Assembly: GCA_037783415.1 (NCBI GenBank)
Contig: JAZGTN010000088.1
Coordinates: forward strand, 1,178,001 to 1,242,000
Source of the DNA: Leptasterias polaris
Taxonomy: Eukaryota > Echinodermata > Asteroidea > Forcipulatida > Asteriidae
DNA length: 64,000 nucleotides
Direction of reading: 5' to 3'
Shown: piece by piece, positions 47,565-62,000 of the stretch
Numbering within the stretch: position 1 is the first letter of the stretch
Layout: each line of letters opens with the position of its first letter
Made by a program: the position numbers and the translations under genes
The notes under the pieces: generated by a model
Told to the model about the DNA's origin: nothing
The model's database searches: none
What the model saw: only the letters and a program-made list of their open reading frames with translations

Positions 47565-47947
47565 CCGAGATGGGATTGGTGAACGGAGAACAAGGCGTGG
47601 CTGGCCATGGCTGGGCGTGGCACAGCATTATGTGATTAGAAGAGATAAAGACAGAAGTAAAACCAGCGTACACAGAGGAAACTTTCAAATATGCATTAAT
47701 TAAGTATACGTACTAAAGTGCAATTGCACACCAATCTTGTCAGAGGTAATAAGCACTTAATATATGCACCTTCGAGACAAACTTGATTGGATAATAGCAT
47801 TCACATGACTAACAAAAAAGCCACACATCCTTGGCTGGCCGATCATTAAGTGAAACATGGGTTTTATAATGCCCATAGGAATAAATAAATTTAGTTTTTT
47901 TCGTTGAACGAGCCAACAGTCTTTGCAAACTCGGTGGATATAGCCAG

Positions 47948-48128
47948 GGGCCCAATTTCATAGAGCTGCTTGAGCACAAAGAGTAGCTAAGCACAACAAA
48001 ATTATACTTACCAGAATAAGGTTACCAGCTAGAATACCGAGTCACATGTGCCGTACAAGACTGGTGCCCTGCTCATTTTGCCTAGCAGATAATTTGGAAG
48101 CAATATTTACTGCTTATGAAATTTGGCC
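47948..48128. mobile_element. GGGCCC inverted-repeat element, copy 6
   Basis: Begins GGGCCCAATTTCATAGAGCT, then GCTTGAGCACAAAGAGTAGC, AGAATAAGGTTACCAGC; the right end is decayed (TACTGCTTATGAAATTTGGC). Confidence 0.82.
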
Positions 48129-48609
48129 AAGTAGGAGACGGACAACTGGATTCATGATTTTTTTACTTTTGTACAATGTTCCCATGAAATGTGTGGCTGG
48201 GTGGTGTAAGGAAACAAGTTGACCCCTGTACCCTTGGGAATCGTGTACAGAGCCACAAGAAGGGCTGGGTGGGGGGGGGGGGGGGGGTGGTAGTTGGATG
48301 CTACTCTGTATTCATTTTCCAGTTTTGTTAGGGGCTGGTGCTACTTTACCTTGAGTATTCTATGGAGAGTTTTGAGATTGAGGTGAGGATAATGTGTAGA
48401 AAAGGAAATGGAAGTGTATAAAGTCAACAAGTTTTTCCCTCTCTGGAATGTTGCTTTCAGGTGCAACTTCATTGATCAAGATTTCTGGTCTTAGAGAAAC
48501 AAAGCCTGAAAGTTTTGTGGCGTAGGAGTCGATCGGTGAAGGCCTGGAGCATATTTGAAAAGTGAACTTGCTTTTTAATATTAATCATGAACACAGTGGA
48601 GTGACATCA

Positions 48610-48840
48610 GGGCTCAATGATCATGGCTCTGCTTACCGCCGAATTCTGCGCTTGCGATCACCATTTCTCTGCTTACTGTACAATCGGCGAATTTCTGCGC
48701 TAGCTGTGTAAGCGAAGAATGCCTAGTAAGGTGGAACACGCTGCTAACCCGTGAAATACGCTTGATGTAAGCGTGGAATTCCCTGCTTCCGTTAGCGCCG
48801 ATTCTTTGCTTACGGTAAGCAGAGCCGTGAAATTGGGCTC
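48610..48840. mobile_element. Inverted-repeat element with CTCTGCTTACCG ends
   Basis: Left GGGCTCAATGATCATGGCTC then TGCTTACCG; right CGGTAAGCAGAGCCGTG then AAATTGGGCTC. The interior is made of TGCTTAC/GTAAGC and GCGATT-like inverted pieces. No ORF. Possibly a distant relative of the GGGCCC family. Confidence 0.8.
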
Positions 48841-49940
48841 CGAAGAATTATAATTTGTGACCAGTGAGGGTTATTATATTTTTTAATTGATGATCAGTCA
48901 TGGAACGGTTATTCCAATCCTCCCTTCCTCTACTGTGGAATAGATTGACCTTGTAAATTATCAATAGTAATTGACCCAATATTTGGTTATTACTTAGAAC
49001 ATTTTTGTGTAGAAACAAAAACAGAGTATTTTTCAGACCGTTGTTTATTTTTATTTTGTAGGATAAATTTTTCTTGTTGATTTTTCTTGTTTTTTCGTTG
49101 TGGAAAGGATAGGTATGAATGGTATTTTAACACTAAACAGAAAACCAAAAAATAATGTCAAATCTTTGAATGTGACAGTTTGTGTTTGTGAGAGTTTTTT
49201 TTAATAATACGAAAACAATAATTTTAAGTGACTGACAGTCGAAACGGTTTTCTTGACAAAATGTTGGAAAGCTAAATGGTGGTCATAAACAATCATAACA
49301 CATGGTGTGTTTTTCTCAGCTAATGTATGTACTTACTAACCCCGTGAAATTGGAATCTGCGATAATCATATATTATCGTAGAGGTTTTCACAGTTCAAGG
49401 AGCAATTTACTTGAAGAATTCGGGGGACAGCTATGTAAAAGGAAAGAATTTCTTGAGTTCGTGTGGATGGAAATGTTTGAAGCTGTTTGAGGGTTGACAG
49501 AGATTAATTATTTTTATTTATTTATTTTTTTCGGGGGGCCCGAAGGGGTGGTAAGGATGGATTTTGGGGTGACAATTTGAAGCAATAAGATTGAAGGGTG
49601 ATCGAAGCCTCTTGTAATATATATGAATATAGTATCGTGCAATTAGTGCTACAGTCATAGGCACCGTGGAAGCAAACCACTGTAGATGTTCAATGTGTGT
49701 GTTTGTATGTGTGTGTATCAAACAATAACAATCAGTATTCAACTTATTTCAGACTATACAATAATACTACAGAAATCTTCCAATGTAATTGTTTTTCTCC
49801 TTGTCTTTGCAACTTGATCTATTTGTGTCTGTTTTTAAATTTGTATTTTTTTTCCAATCTGTGCGTCATGCGCTGGGTCCTGTGCTTAAAGAATAATTCG
49901 TGTAAGTTTCAAGAAAAAAAATAAAACCAACCCACCAGAA

Positions 49941-52900
49941 CCTGCAAAATTAATTTCAATTTCGGTTCAATGAATTTTCTGTGAAAATCATTTTTGAAAA
50001 GGTTGGTTTGTAATTATCATTATTTATATTCAAAGCTAATTTGTACATACTAGCACACATTCTCTTCTCTACAAGTGAGTGGTCTGGTGCTTTTTTGTTG
50101 TCTATTCTTTATGACAGAGACCCAGGGAAAACATTGGGAACCACACTTACATGAGTTACTCTCTGCAAAATTTGACCTTAACCACGTACTTGTTTTATTC
50201 TTCAATAATACACACAACATAAACAAACATTTGTTTACTCCTTCCATCTTGTTTTGGAATATTTGGGAATTCTAACCCACCTCTCTAAGCCTTGTTATTT
50301 TCTACAGATGATTTTGTTGCTCGAAGTCAAGAATTGTTTCCTTTTAAAAGGATAGATGTTGTTATGTTAGATATTTATTAAACAATTTTGTAAAAAAAAG
50401 TAGCAAAAAAAACTTTTCATTTGTACTGCATGAATTGCACCTGATATGTCACCAGAGAATATTCAAGCCTAAAAGCAGAGTTAGAAAATCACTTATTAAA
50501 GTTAATTTGTAGTTAATGTTAGAGAGAGCTACTTCATGTGGCCAAAAACTTATGATTTCCTAAGAAATGGGGATCACGGTGAGTGCACTTAAAAAAACCT
50601 GCTAAATTGGCTGCTAACAAGTGGTTCGGTTTAATACTACATGTAGTTCAGCCTAAAGTGCTTGTTGAAACTAGTCTTGCATCTTGTGGTCCTCAGAAGG
50701 TCCCCAAACTGTTTTAACATTTTCTTCTCGAAATGAACTTGGTTTCAATAACAGCAACAACATTTCAGTTTCTGATTTTGGGTTGATGAGTGACAGTACA
50801 AGTATTGCAATCTAGTCAAATGTTAAGATTACAAAGAGCGAATCGAGAAACACAATGGGCATTATTGATCTCATCTTCGTTGACACTCCCGCGAGAAAAG
50901 TGTAGATAGAGGCGTTATTCTAAAATCATTCATCTTTTGTACATAGCTTATTTAAATACTACATTTGTGTTGTCATTGTAGTTGAGTTGACGCCCGTTAG
51001 CTTGGGGCCCACTGTTTAGATAGCACATCTTTGGACTCTTTGTTTAAAGGCAAAGCTCTGTAGATTATCCTGCAAATATTTTTTGACTAAATATTTAAAA
51101 ATCCTGATCACTACTTCAGGAATGGGAAGCCATTGTCTTGGAGGGGGGGGGGCGGGGGCGGGGGGTTGGCTATTTAGAATCCAGTTGGGAGTTGGGGTTT
51201 GAATGATAAGTTTTTAAAAGGAGAAAACAAAATTCAAGAGAGGAAAAAGAGTGAAGACAATTTAAGTATAGACGGAGGAAAGGCATTGCCATAGGATCCA
51301 AGTCAGTATGAATGCCAAAAACTATTTTATTTTCAGTTGCAAGTTTCACATTAAAGTGAGATTTACTGCTGTTTTTTCTTCTTATCCTAACACTAACAGC
51401 TTGATGGTTTAAGTATCAATGCATTGGTTAGTGATTATCAGTTGATATCTGATCGATATTAACTGTGATTGATACACTGATTTTTTATGCAGATTGGTGT
51501 ATTTATAACCATAACAATGTCAGTTTAAACTGAGTACATCGATCACTACTGATCAATCTCAATTTCTATGGCCACAACTTGATCGAGTGAACATCAAATC
51601 AATACCCTTGAATTTCAGATTGATATGGATCAATCTTTTGGTTAACCTGCAGATCAATCTATTGACTAACCTGCAGATCAATCTATTGATTAACCTGCAG
51701 ACCAATCTATTGATTAACTTACAGATCAATCTATTGATTAACCTACAGATCAATCTATTGATTAATTTGTAGCTTTGTACATGTTGAATCTGATCAATGC
51801 TTGCTATTCTTGTGGTTTAATTTCTACCAGCATTAATTCTAGATAGCATTGTGTTTATACTACATTCAGTGTTATCTGAGCAATGCATGTATTATCTTGC
51901 CCAGTGGTCTATTTATTTACTGTTATCAAAGATATTTATTAATTCTGTATTGGATAAAAAAACAAAACCATGGAGGGGCAAAGTATAATCCAAACTGTTT
52001 CTGCTAAAAATGTTTGTGTAAACAAAATATTGAAAAATCGTGTGCTAGAAACATTGCTTCTCTAACGGGAAGATGTTGTAATTTTTTGTTCATAGTTCAT
52101 TAGGAACGGAGACACAAGTTGATGTTCTGTCAGATCTTTTACAGGGTTTATGATGAGTATCAGTGACGATCTTCACCAAACGTCCACTTTCGTTGTCTGG
52201 ACGGTTGATTTTTATCTTTCCCCAAAGAGCGATCATGTTGGTAGTTTATAAAGTACATGAGTTAGATCTGCCAAGTTAAGTTGTTTTATGGTAAACCAAA
52301 AAATCAAAAACACAGAGTTTTACCTCAAAGGGAAAGCCTGGATTTTTGAGGGGACCAGTTTTTTTTGTACGTATGCGACATTTCATTACGTGTAAAATAT
52401 CAGGGAGAAAATGTGAAACCTTTTTTTGTGAAAGCTGTAAAATACATCAATGTTTAAATTAGAAAGAAAAATAAAAGAAAAAATAAAAAAAAATAACAAA
52501 TTTAAAGGAAAAAAACAACAAAAAAAAACTACTGAGGATAGCATTACTGCCATCTTCAGTTTAATTTGATGATAATTTTTAATTGTGTCGTGTCTGTCCT
52601 GTAGTACTGTAGTTCGATGTTGGTGAGAAATTGTTTGGAGTATAAAAAAATAAACGATTCATCTTAAATATCGAATTAAAATCCAGAACTGAAACTGTTG
52701 GTTAGTCTTCATTGTGTGCACATTTGTTACGGTTCATCAAATTATAAGATTTAGTATTTACCCCTTCTTTAACAAACAGGAACAGCTTTTACAAATAATG
52801 TTATGATTAATCAAAATGATTCCACCATGGACTACGTCAAAATAATTGAGTATACAAAAACAATCCAATCATTGCAATATTATTTTCGATTTATTGATTA

Positions 52901-53030
52901 TTTACAATTATTTACAATTGTTGATTCCTTACTACCCCAATAACACAACACAACTTCCCTGCGAGTCATCTATCCAACACGACCCTTGGCGGTTCTTTCT
53001 TATTGGATTATGCACATGTAATCCACCTAT
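49941..53030. other. AT-rich flank between gene and satellite
   Basis: No coding signal beyond short chance ORFs. Includes a G-rich patch (~51140-51166), a 24-bp repeat (51640-51771) and A-rich runs (~52460-52530). No promoter or RNA gene recognised. Confidence 0.6.
51640..51771. repeat. 24-bp tandem repeat, ~5.5 copies
   Basis: Unit CAGATCAATCTATTGATTAA then CCTG with small changes (TTGACTAAC, TTAC). Rich in ATCAAT/ATTGAT, as is the 20-bp repeat at 833-905. Gives spurious Ile/Asn/Leu ORFs. Confidence 0.9.
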
Positions 53031-56000
53031 GCCTTGTGATTTCAATTTTTTGGGGGCCCAAAATTGAAAAAAATGCTGGACTTCCCCCTTGTAATTATTT
53101 CAATTTCGGGCCCAAATTTGATAAAAATACTGGACTTACCCCTTGTGATTATTTCAATTTCGGGCCCAAATTTGATAATAATGCTGGACTTACCCCTTGT
53201 GATTATTTCAGTTTCGGGCCCAAATTTGATAATAATGCTGGACTTACCCCTTGTGATTATTTCAGTTTCGGGCCCAAATTTGAAAAAAATGCTGGACTTA
53301 CCCCTTGTGATTATTTCAATTTCGGGCCCAAATTTGATAATAATGCTGGACTTACCCCTTGTGATTATTTCAGTTTCGGGCCCAAATTTGAAAAAAATGC
53401 TGGACTTACCCCTTGTGATTATTTCAGTTTCGGGCCCAAATTTGATAAAAATGCTGGACTTACCCCTTGTGATTATTTCAGTTTCGGGCCCAAATTTGAT
53501 AATAATGCTGGACTTACCCCTTGTGATTATTTCAATTTCGGGCCCAAATTTGATAATAATGCTGGACTTACCCCTTGTGATTATTTCAATTTCGGGCCCA
53601 AATTTGATAAAAATGCTGGACTTACCCCTTGTGATTATTTCAGTTTCGGGCCCAAATTTGATAATAATGCTGGACTTACCCCTTGTGATTATTTCAGTTT
53701 CGGGCCCAAAATTGAAAAAAATGCTGGACTTACCCCTTGTGATTATTTAAGTTTCGGGCCCAAAATTGAAAAAAATGCTGGACTTACCCCTTGCGATTAT
53801 TTCAATTTCGGGCCCAAATTTGATAAAAATGCTGGACTTACCCCTTGTGATTATTTCAATTTCGGGCCCAAATTTGATAATAATGCTGGACTTACCCCTT
53901 GTGATTATTTCAGTTTCGGGCCCAAAATTGAAAAAAGTGCTGGACTTACCCCTTGTGATTATTTCAGTTTCGGGCCCAAAATTGAAAAAAATGCTGGACT
54001 TACCCCTTGTGATTATTTCAATTTCGGGCCCAAATTTGATAAAAATGCTGGACTTACCCCTTGTGATTATTTCAATTTCGGGCCCAAATTTGATAAAAAT
54101 GCTGGACTTACCCCTTGTGATTATTTCAATTTCGGGCCCAAATTTGATAATAATGCTGGACTTACCCCGTGTGATTATTTCAGTTTCGGGCCCAAATTTG
54201 ATAATAATGCTGGACTTACCCCTTGTGATTATTTCAGTTTCGGGCCCAAAATTGAAAAAAATGCTGGACTTACCCCTTGTGATTATTTCAATTTCGGGCC
54301 CAAATTTGATAAAAATGCTGGACTTACCCCTTGTGATTATTTCAATTTCGGGCCCAAATTTGATAATAATGCTGGACTTACCCCGTGTGATTATTTCAGT
54401 TTCGGGCCCAAATTTGATAATAATGCTGGACTTACCCCTTGTGATTATTTCAGTTTCGGGCCCAAAATTGAAAAAAATGCTGGACTTACCCCTTGTGATT
54501 ATTTCAGTTTCGGGCCCAAATTTGATAAAAATACTGGACTTACCCCTTGTGATTATTTCAATTTCGGGCCCAAATTTGATAAAAATGCTGGACTTACCCC
54601 TTGTGATTATTTCAGTTTCGGGCCCAAATTTGATAAAAATACTGGACTTACCCCTTGTGATTATTTCAATTTCGGGCCCAAATTTGATAAAAATGCTGGA
54701 CTTACACCTTGTGATTATTTCAGTTTCGGGCCCAAATTTGATAAAAATGCTGGACTTACCACTTGTGATTATTTCAGTTTCGGGCCCAAATTTGATAAAA
54801 ATGCTGGACTTACCCCTTGTGATTATTTCAGTTTCGGGCCCAAATTTGATAATAATGCTGGACTTACCCCTTGTGATTATTTCAGTTTCGGGCCCAAAAT
54901 TGGAAAAAATGCTGGACTTACCCCTTGTGATTATTTCAGTTTCGGGCCCAAATTTGATAAAAATGCTGGACTTACCCCTTGTGATTATTTCAATTTCGGG
55001 CCCAAATTTGATAATAATGCTGGACTTACCCCTTGTGATTATTTCAGTTTCGGGCCCAAATTTGATAAAAATACTGGACTTACCCCTTGTGATTATTTCA
55101 ATTTCGGGCCCAAATTTGATAATAATGCTGGACTTACCCCTTGTGATTATTTCAGTTTCGGGCCCAAATTTGATAATAATGCTGGACTTACCCCTTGTGA
55201 TTATTTCAGTTTCGGGCCCAAATTTGAAAAAAATGCTGGACTTACCCCTTGTGATTATTTCAATTTCGGGCCCAAATTTGATAATAATGCTGGACTTACC
55301 CCTTGTGATTATTTCAGTTTCGGGCCCAAATTTGAAAAAAATGCTGGACTTACCCCTTGTGATTATTTCAGTTTCGGGCCCAAATTTGATAAAAATGCTG
55401 GACTTACCCCTTGTGATTATTTCAGTTTCGGGCCCAAATTTGATAATAATGCTGGACTTACCCCTTGTGATTATTTCAATTTCGGGCCCAAATTTGATAA
55501 TAATGCTGGACTTACCCCTTGTGATTATTTCAATTTCGGGCCCAAATTTGATAAAAATGCTGGACTTACCCCTTGTGATTATTTCAGTTTCGGGCCCAAA
55601 TTTGATAATAATGCTGGACTTACCCCTTGTGATTATTTCAGTTTCGGGCCCAAAATTGAAAAAAATGCTGGACTTACCCCTTGTGATTATTTAAGTTTCG
55701 GGCCCAAAATTGAAAAAAATGCTGGACTTACCCCTTGCGATTATTTCAATTTCGGGCCCAAATTTGATAAAAATGCTGGACTTACCCCTTGTGATTATTT
55801 CAATTTCGGGCCCAAATTTGATAATAATGCTGGACTTACCCCTTGTGATTATTTCAGTTTCGGGCCCAAAATTGAAAAAAGTGCTGGACTTACCCCTTGT
55901 GATTATTTCAGTTTCGGGCCCAAAATTGAAAAAAATGCTGGACTTACCCCTTGTGATTATTTCAATTTCGGGCCCAAATTTGATAAAAATGCTGGACTTA

Positions 56001-59000
56001 CCCCTTGTGATTATTTCAATTTCGGGCCCAAATTTGATAAAAATGCTGGACTTACCCCTTGTGATTATTTCAATTTCGGGCCCAAATTTGATAATAATGC
56101 TGGACTTACCCCGTGTGATTATTTCAGTTTCGGGCCCAAATTTGATAATAATGCTGGACTTACCCCTTGTGATTATTTCAGTTTCGGGCCCAAAATTGAA
56201 AAAAATGCTGGACTTACCCCTTGTGATTATTTCAATTTCGGGCCCAAATTTGATAAAAATGCTGGACTTACCCCTTGTGATTATTTCAATTTCGGGCCCA
56301 AATTTGATAATAATGCTGGACTTACCCCGTGTGATTATTTCAGTTTCGGGCCCAAATTTGATAATAATGCTGGACTTACCCCTTGTGATTATTTCAGTTT
56401 CGGGCCCAAAATTGAAAAAAATGCTGGACTTACCCCTTGTGATTATTTCAGTTTCGGGCCCAAATTTGATAAAAATACTGGACTTACCCCTTGTGATTAT
56501 TTCAATTTCGGGCCCAAATTTGATAAAAATGCTGGACTTACCCCTTGTGATTATTTCAGTTTCGGGCCCAAATTTGATAAAAATACTGGACTTACCCCTT
56601 GTGATTATTTCAATTTCGGGCCCAAATTTGATAAAAATGCTGGACTTACACCTTGTGATTATTTCAGTTTCGGGCCCAAATTTGATAAAAATGCTGGACT
56701 TACCACTTGTGATTATTTCAGTTTCGGGCCCAAATTTGATAAAAATGCTGGACTTACCCCTTGTGATTATTTCAGTTTCGGGCCCAAATTTGATAATAAT
56801 GCTGGACTTACCCCTTGTGATTATTTCAGTTTCGGGCCCAAAATTGGAAAAAATGCTGGACTTACCCCTTGTGATTATTTCAGTTTCGGGCCCAAATTTG
56901 ATAAAAATGCTGGACTTACCCCTTGTGATTATTTCAATTTCGGGCCCAAATTTGATAATAATGCTGGACTTACCACTTGTGATTATTTCAATTTCGGGCC
57001 CAAATTTGATAATAATGCTGGACTTACCCCGTGTGATTATTTCAGTTTCGGGCCCAAATTTGATAATAATGCTGGACTTACCCCTTGTGATTATTTCAGT
57101 TTCGGGCCCAAAATTGAAAAAAATGCTGGACTTACCCCTTGTGATTATTTCAGTTTCGGGCCCAAATTTGATAAAAATACTGGACTTACCCCTTGTGATT
57201 ATTTCAATTTCGGGCCCAAATTTGATAAAAATGCTGGACTTACCCCTTGTGATTATTTCAGTTTCGGGCCCAAATTTGATAAAAATACTGGACTTACCCC
57301 TTGTGATTATTTCAATTTCGGGCCCAAATTTGATAAAAATGCTGGACTTACACCTTGTGATTATTTCAGTTTCGGGCCCAAATTTGATAAAAATGCTGGA
57401 CTTACCACTTGTGATTATTTCAGTTTCGGGCCCAAATTTGATAAAAATGCTGGACTTACCCCTTGTGATTATTTCAGTTTCGGGCCCAAATTTGATAATA
57501 ATGCTGGACTTACCCCTTGTGATTATTTCAGTTTCGGGCCCAAAATTGGAAAAAATGCTGGACTTACCCCTTGTGATTATTTCAGTTTCGGGCCCAAATT
57601 TGATAAAAATGCTGGACTTACCCCTTGTGATTATTTCAATTTCGGGCCCAAATTTGATAATAATGCTGGACTTACCACTTGTGATTATTTCAGTTTCGGG
57701 CCCAAATTTGATAAAAATGCTGGACTTACCCCTTGTGATTATTTCAGTTTCGGGCCCAAATTTGATAATAATGCTGGACTTACCCCTTGTGATTATTTCA
57801 GTTTCGGGCCCAAAATTGGAAAAAATGCTGGACTTACCCCTTGTGATTATTTCAGTTTCGGGCCCAAATTTGATAAAAATGCTGGACTTACCCCTTGTGA
57901 TTATTTCAATTTCGGGCCCAAATTTGATAATAATGCTGGACTTACCCCTTGTGATTATTTCAGTTTCGGGCCCAAATTTGATAAAAATACTGGACTTACC
58001 CCTTGTGATTATTTCAATTTCGGGCCCAAATTTGATAAAAATGCTGGACTTACCCCTTGTGATTATTTCACTTCGGGCCCAAATTTGATAAAAATGCTGG
58101 ACTTACCCCTTGTGATTATTTCAATTTCGGGCCCAAATTTGATAATAATGCTGGACTTACCCCTTGTGATTATTTCAATTTCGGGCCCAAATTTGAAAAA
58201 AATGCTGGACTTACCCCTTGTGATTATTTCAGTTTCGGGCCCAAATTTGATAAAAATACTGGACTTACCCCTTGTGATAATTTCAATTTCGGGCCCAAAT
58301 TTGATAAAAATGCTGGACTTACCACTTGTGATTATTTCAGTTTCGGGCCCAAATTTGATAAAAATGCTGGACTTACCCCTTGTGATTATTTCAATTTCGG
58401 GCCCAAATTTGATAAAAAATACTGGACTTACCCCTTGTGATTATTTCAGTTTCGGGCCCAAATTTGATAATAATGCTGGACTTACCCCTTGTGATTATTT
58501 CAGTTTCGGGCCCAAATTTGATAAAAATGCTGGACTTACCACTTGTGATTATTTCAGTTTCGGGCCCAAATTTGATAAAAATGCTGGACTTACCCCTTGT
58601 GATTATTTCAATTTCGGGCCCAAATTTGATAAAAATACTGGACTTACCCCTTGTGATTATTTCAGTTTCGGGCCCAAATTTGATAATAATGCTGGACTTA
58701 CCCCTTGTGATTATTTCAGTTTCGGGCCCAAATTTGATAAAAATGCTGGACTTACCCCTTGTGATTATTTCAATTTCGGGCCCAAATTTGATAAAAATGC
58801 TGGACTTACCACTTGTGATTATTTCAGTTTCGGGCCCAAATTTGATAAAAATGCTGGACTTACCCCTTGTGATTATTTCAATTTCGGGCCCAAATTTGAT
58901 AAAAAATACTGGACTTACCCCTTGTGATTATTTCAGTTTCGGGCCCAAATTTGATAATAATGCTGGACTTACCCCTTGTGATTATTTCAGTTTCGGGCCC

Positions 59001-62000
59001 AAATTTGATAAAAATGCTGGACTTACCACTTGTGATTATTTCAGTTTCGGGCCCAAATTTGATAAAAATGCTGGACTTACCCCTTGTGATTATTTCAATT
59101 TCGGGCCCAAATTTGATAAAAATACTGGACTTACCCCTTGTGATTATTTCAGTTTCGGGCCCAAATTTGATAATAATGCTGGACTTACCCCTTGTGATTA
59201 TTTCAGTTTCGGGCCCAAATTTGATAAAAATGCTGGACTTACCCCTTGTGATTATTTCAATTTCGGGCCCAAATTTGATAATAATGCTGGACTTACCCCT
59301 TGTGATTATTTCAATTTCGGGCCCAAATTTGATAAAAATGCTGGACATACCCCTTGTGATTATTTCACTTCGGGCCCAAATTCGATAAAAATGCTGGACT
59401 TACCCCTTGTGATTATTTCAGTTTCGGGCCCAAATTTGATAAAAATGCTGGACTTACCCCTTGTGATTATTTCAATTTCGGGCCCAAATTTGATAAAAAT
59501 ACTGGACTTACCCCTTGTGATTATTTCAGTTTCGGGCCCAAATTTGATAATAATGCTGGACTTACACCTTGTGATTATTTCAATTTCGGGCCCAAATTTG
59601 ATAAAAATGCTGGACTTACCCCTTGTGATTATTTCACTTCGGGCCCATATTCGATAAAAATGCTGGACTTACCCCTTGTGATTATTTCAATTTCGGGCCC
59701 AAATTTGATAATAATGCTGGACTTACCCCTTGTGATTATTTCAATTTCGGGCCCAAATTTGAAAAAAATGCTGGACTTACCCCTTGTGATTATTTCAATT
59801 TCGGGCCCAAATTTGATAATAATGCTGGACTTACCCCTTGTGATTATTTCAGTTTCGGGCCCAAAATTGAAAAAAATGCTGGACTTACCCCTTGTGATTA
59901 TTTCAGTTTCGGGCCCAAATTTGATAAAAATACTGGACTTACCCCTTGTGATTATTTCAGTTTCGGGCCCAAATTTGATAATAATGCTGGACTTACACCT
60001 TGTGATTATTTCAGTTTCGGGCCCAAATTTGATAATAATGCTGGACTTACCCCTTGTGATTATTTCAATTTCGGGCCCAAATTTGATAATAATGCTGGAC
60101 TTACCACTTGTGATTATTTCAGTTTCGGGCCCAAATTTGATAAAAATGCTGGACTTACCCCTTGTGATTATTTCAATTTCGGGCCCAAATTTGATAAAAA
60201 TACTGGACTTACCCCTTGTGATTAATTCAGTTTCGGGCCCAAATTTGATAATAATGCTGGACTTACACCTTGTGATTATTTCAGTTTCGGGCCCAAAGTT
60301 GATAAAAATACTGGACTTACCCCTTGTGATTATTTCAGTTTCGGGCCCAAATTTGATAATAATGCTGGACTTACCCCTTGTGATTATTTCAGTTTCGGGC
60401 CCAAATTTGATAAAAAATGCTGGACTTACCCCTTGTGATTATTTCAATTTCGGGCCCAAATTTGATAAAAATGCTGGACTTACCCCTTGTGATTATTTCA
60501 ATTTCGGGCTCAAATTTGATAAAAATACTGGACTTACCCCTTGTGATTATTTCAGTTTCGGGCCCAAATTTGATAATAATGCTGGACTTACACCTTGTGA
60601 TTATTTCAGTTTCGGGCCCAAATTTGATAAAAATGCTGGACTTACCACTTGTGATTATTTCAGTTTCGGGCCCAAATTTGATAAAAATGCTGGACTTACC
60701 CCTTGTGATTATTTCAGTTTCGGGCCCAAATTTGATAATAATGCTGGACTTACCCCTTGTGATTATTTCAGTTTCGGGCCCAAATTTGATAAAAATGCTG
60801 GACTTACCCCTTGTGATTATTTCAATTTCGGGCCCAAATTTGATAATAATGCTGGACTTACCCCTTGTGATTATTTCAGTTTCGGGCCCAAATTTGATAA
60901 AAATACTGGACTTACCCCTTGTGATTATTTCAATTTCGGGCCCAAATTTGATAAAAATACTGGACTTACCCCTTGTGATTATTTCAAGTTCGGGCCCAAA
61001 TTTGATAAAAATGCTGGACTTACCCCTTGTGATTATTTCAGTTTCGGGCCCAAATTTGATAAAAATGCTGGACTTACCCCTTGTGATTATTTCAATTTCG
61101 GGCCCAAATTTGATAATAATGCTGGACTTACCCCTTGTGATTATTTCAGTTTCGGGCCCAAATTTGATAAAAATACTGGACTTACCCCTTGTGATTATTT
61201 CAGTTTCGGGCCCAAATTTGATAAAAATACTGGACTTACCCCTTGTGATTATTTCAATTTCGGGCCCAAATTTGATAAAAATGCTGGACTTACCCCTTGT
61301 GATTATTTCACTTCGGGCCCAAATTCGATAAAAATGCTGGACTTACCCCTTGTGATTATTTCAATTTCGGGCCCAAATTTGATAATAATGCTGGACTTAC
61401 CCCTTGTGATTATTTCAGTTTCGGGCCCAAAATTGAAAAAAATGCTGGACTTACCCCTTGTGATTATTTCAGTTTCGGGCCCAAATTTGATAAAAATACT
61501 GGACTTACCCCTTGTGATTATTTCAATTTCGGGCCCAAATTTGATAAAAATGCTGGACTTACCCCTTGTGATTATTTCAGTTTCGGGCCCAAATTTGATA
61601 AAAATACTGGACTTACCCCTTGTGATTATTTCAATTTCGGGCCCAAATTTGATAAAAATACTGGACTTACCCCTTGTGATTATTTCAGTTTCGGGCCCAA
61701 ATTTGATAATAATGCTGGACTTACACCTTGTGATTATTTCAGTTTCGGGCCCAAATTTGATAAAAATGCTGGACTTGCCACTTGTGATTATTTCAGTTTC
61801 GGGCCCAAATTTGATAAAAATGCTGGACTTACCCCTTGTGATTATTTCAATTTCGGGCCCAAATTTGATAAAAATACTGGACTTACCCCTTGTGATTATT
61901 TCAGTTTCGGGCCCAAATTTGATAAAAATACTGGACTTACCCCTTGTGATTATTTCAGTTTCGGGCCCAAATTTGATAAAAATACTGGACTTACCCCTTG

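Larger units (their letters stand above)
47565..49940 (+). other. Probable 3'UTR
   Basis: Non-coding sequence following the stop. AATAAA-type signals occur at ~47880 and ~49919; which one ends the transcript cannot be told from sequence alone. Contains a GGGCCC element (47948-48128), a G run (~48270-48286) and another inverted-repeat element (48610-48840). Confidence 0.4.

Noticed and set aside
47565..53030. Second gene between BAZ2B-like and the satellite
   Set aside because: Only short ORFs with no splice pattern, domain or codon bias.
53041..53110. Origin of the satellite from the GGGCCC element
   Set aside because: GGGCCCAAATTT in the monomer and GGGCCCAATTTC in the element look alike only over ~11 bases; the rest does not match.
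53003..58927. 1,974-codon open frame, and several others of 150-800 codons, in the satellite
   Set aside because: They are translations of a 54-bp repeat (a multiple of 3) without stops in two forward frames. Variant sites change residues in both frames, 53/55-bp units shift the frame freely, and there is no start context, splice site or domain.
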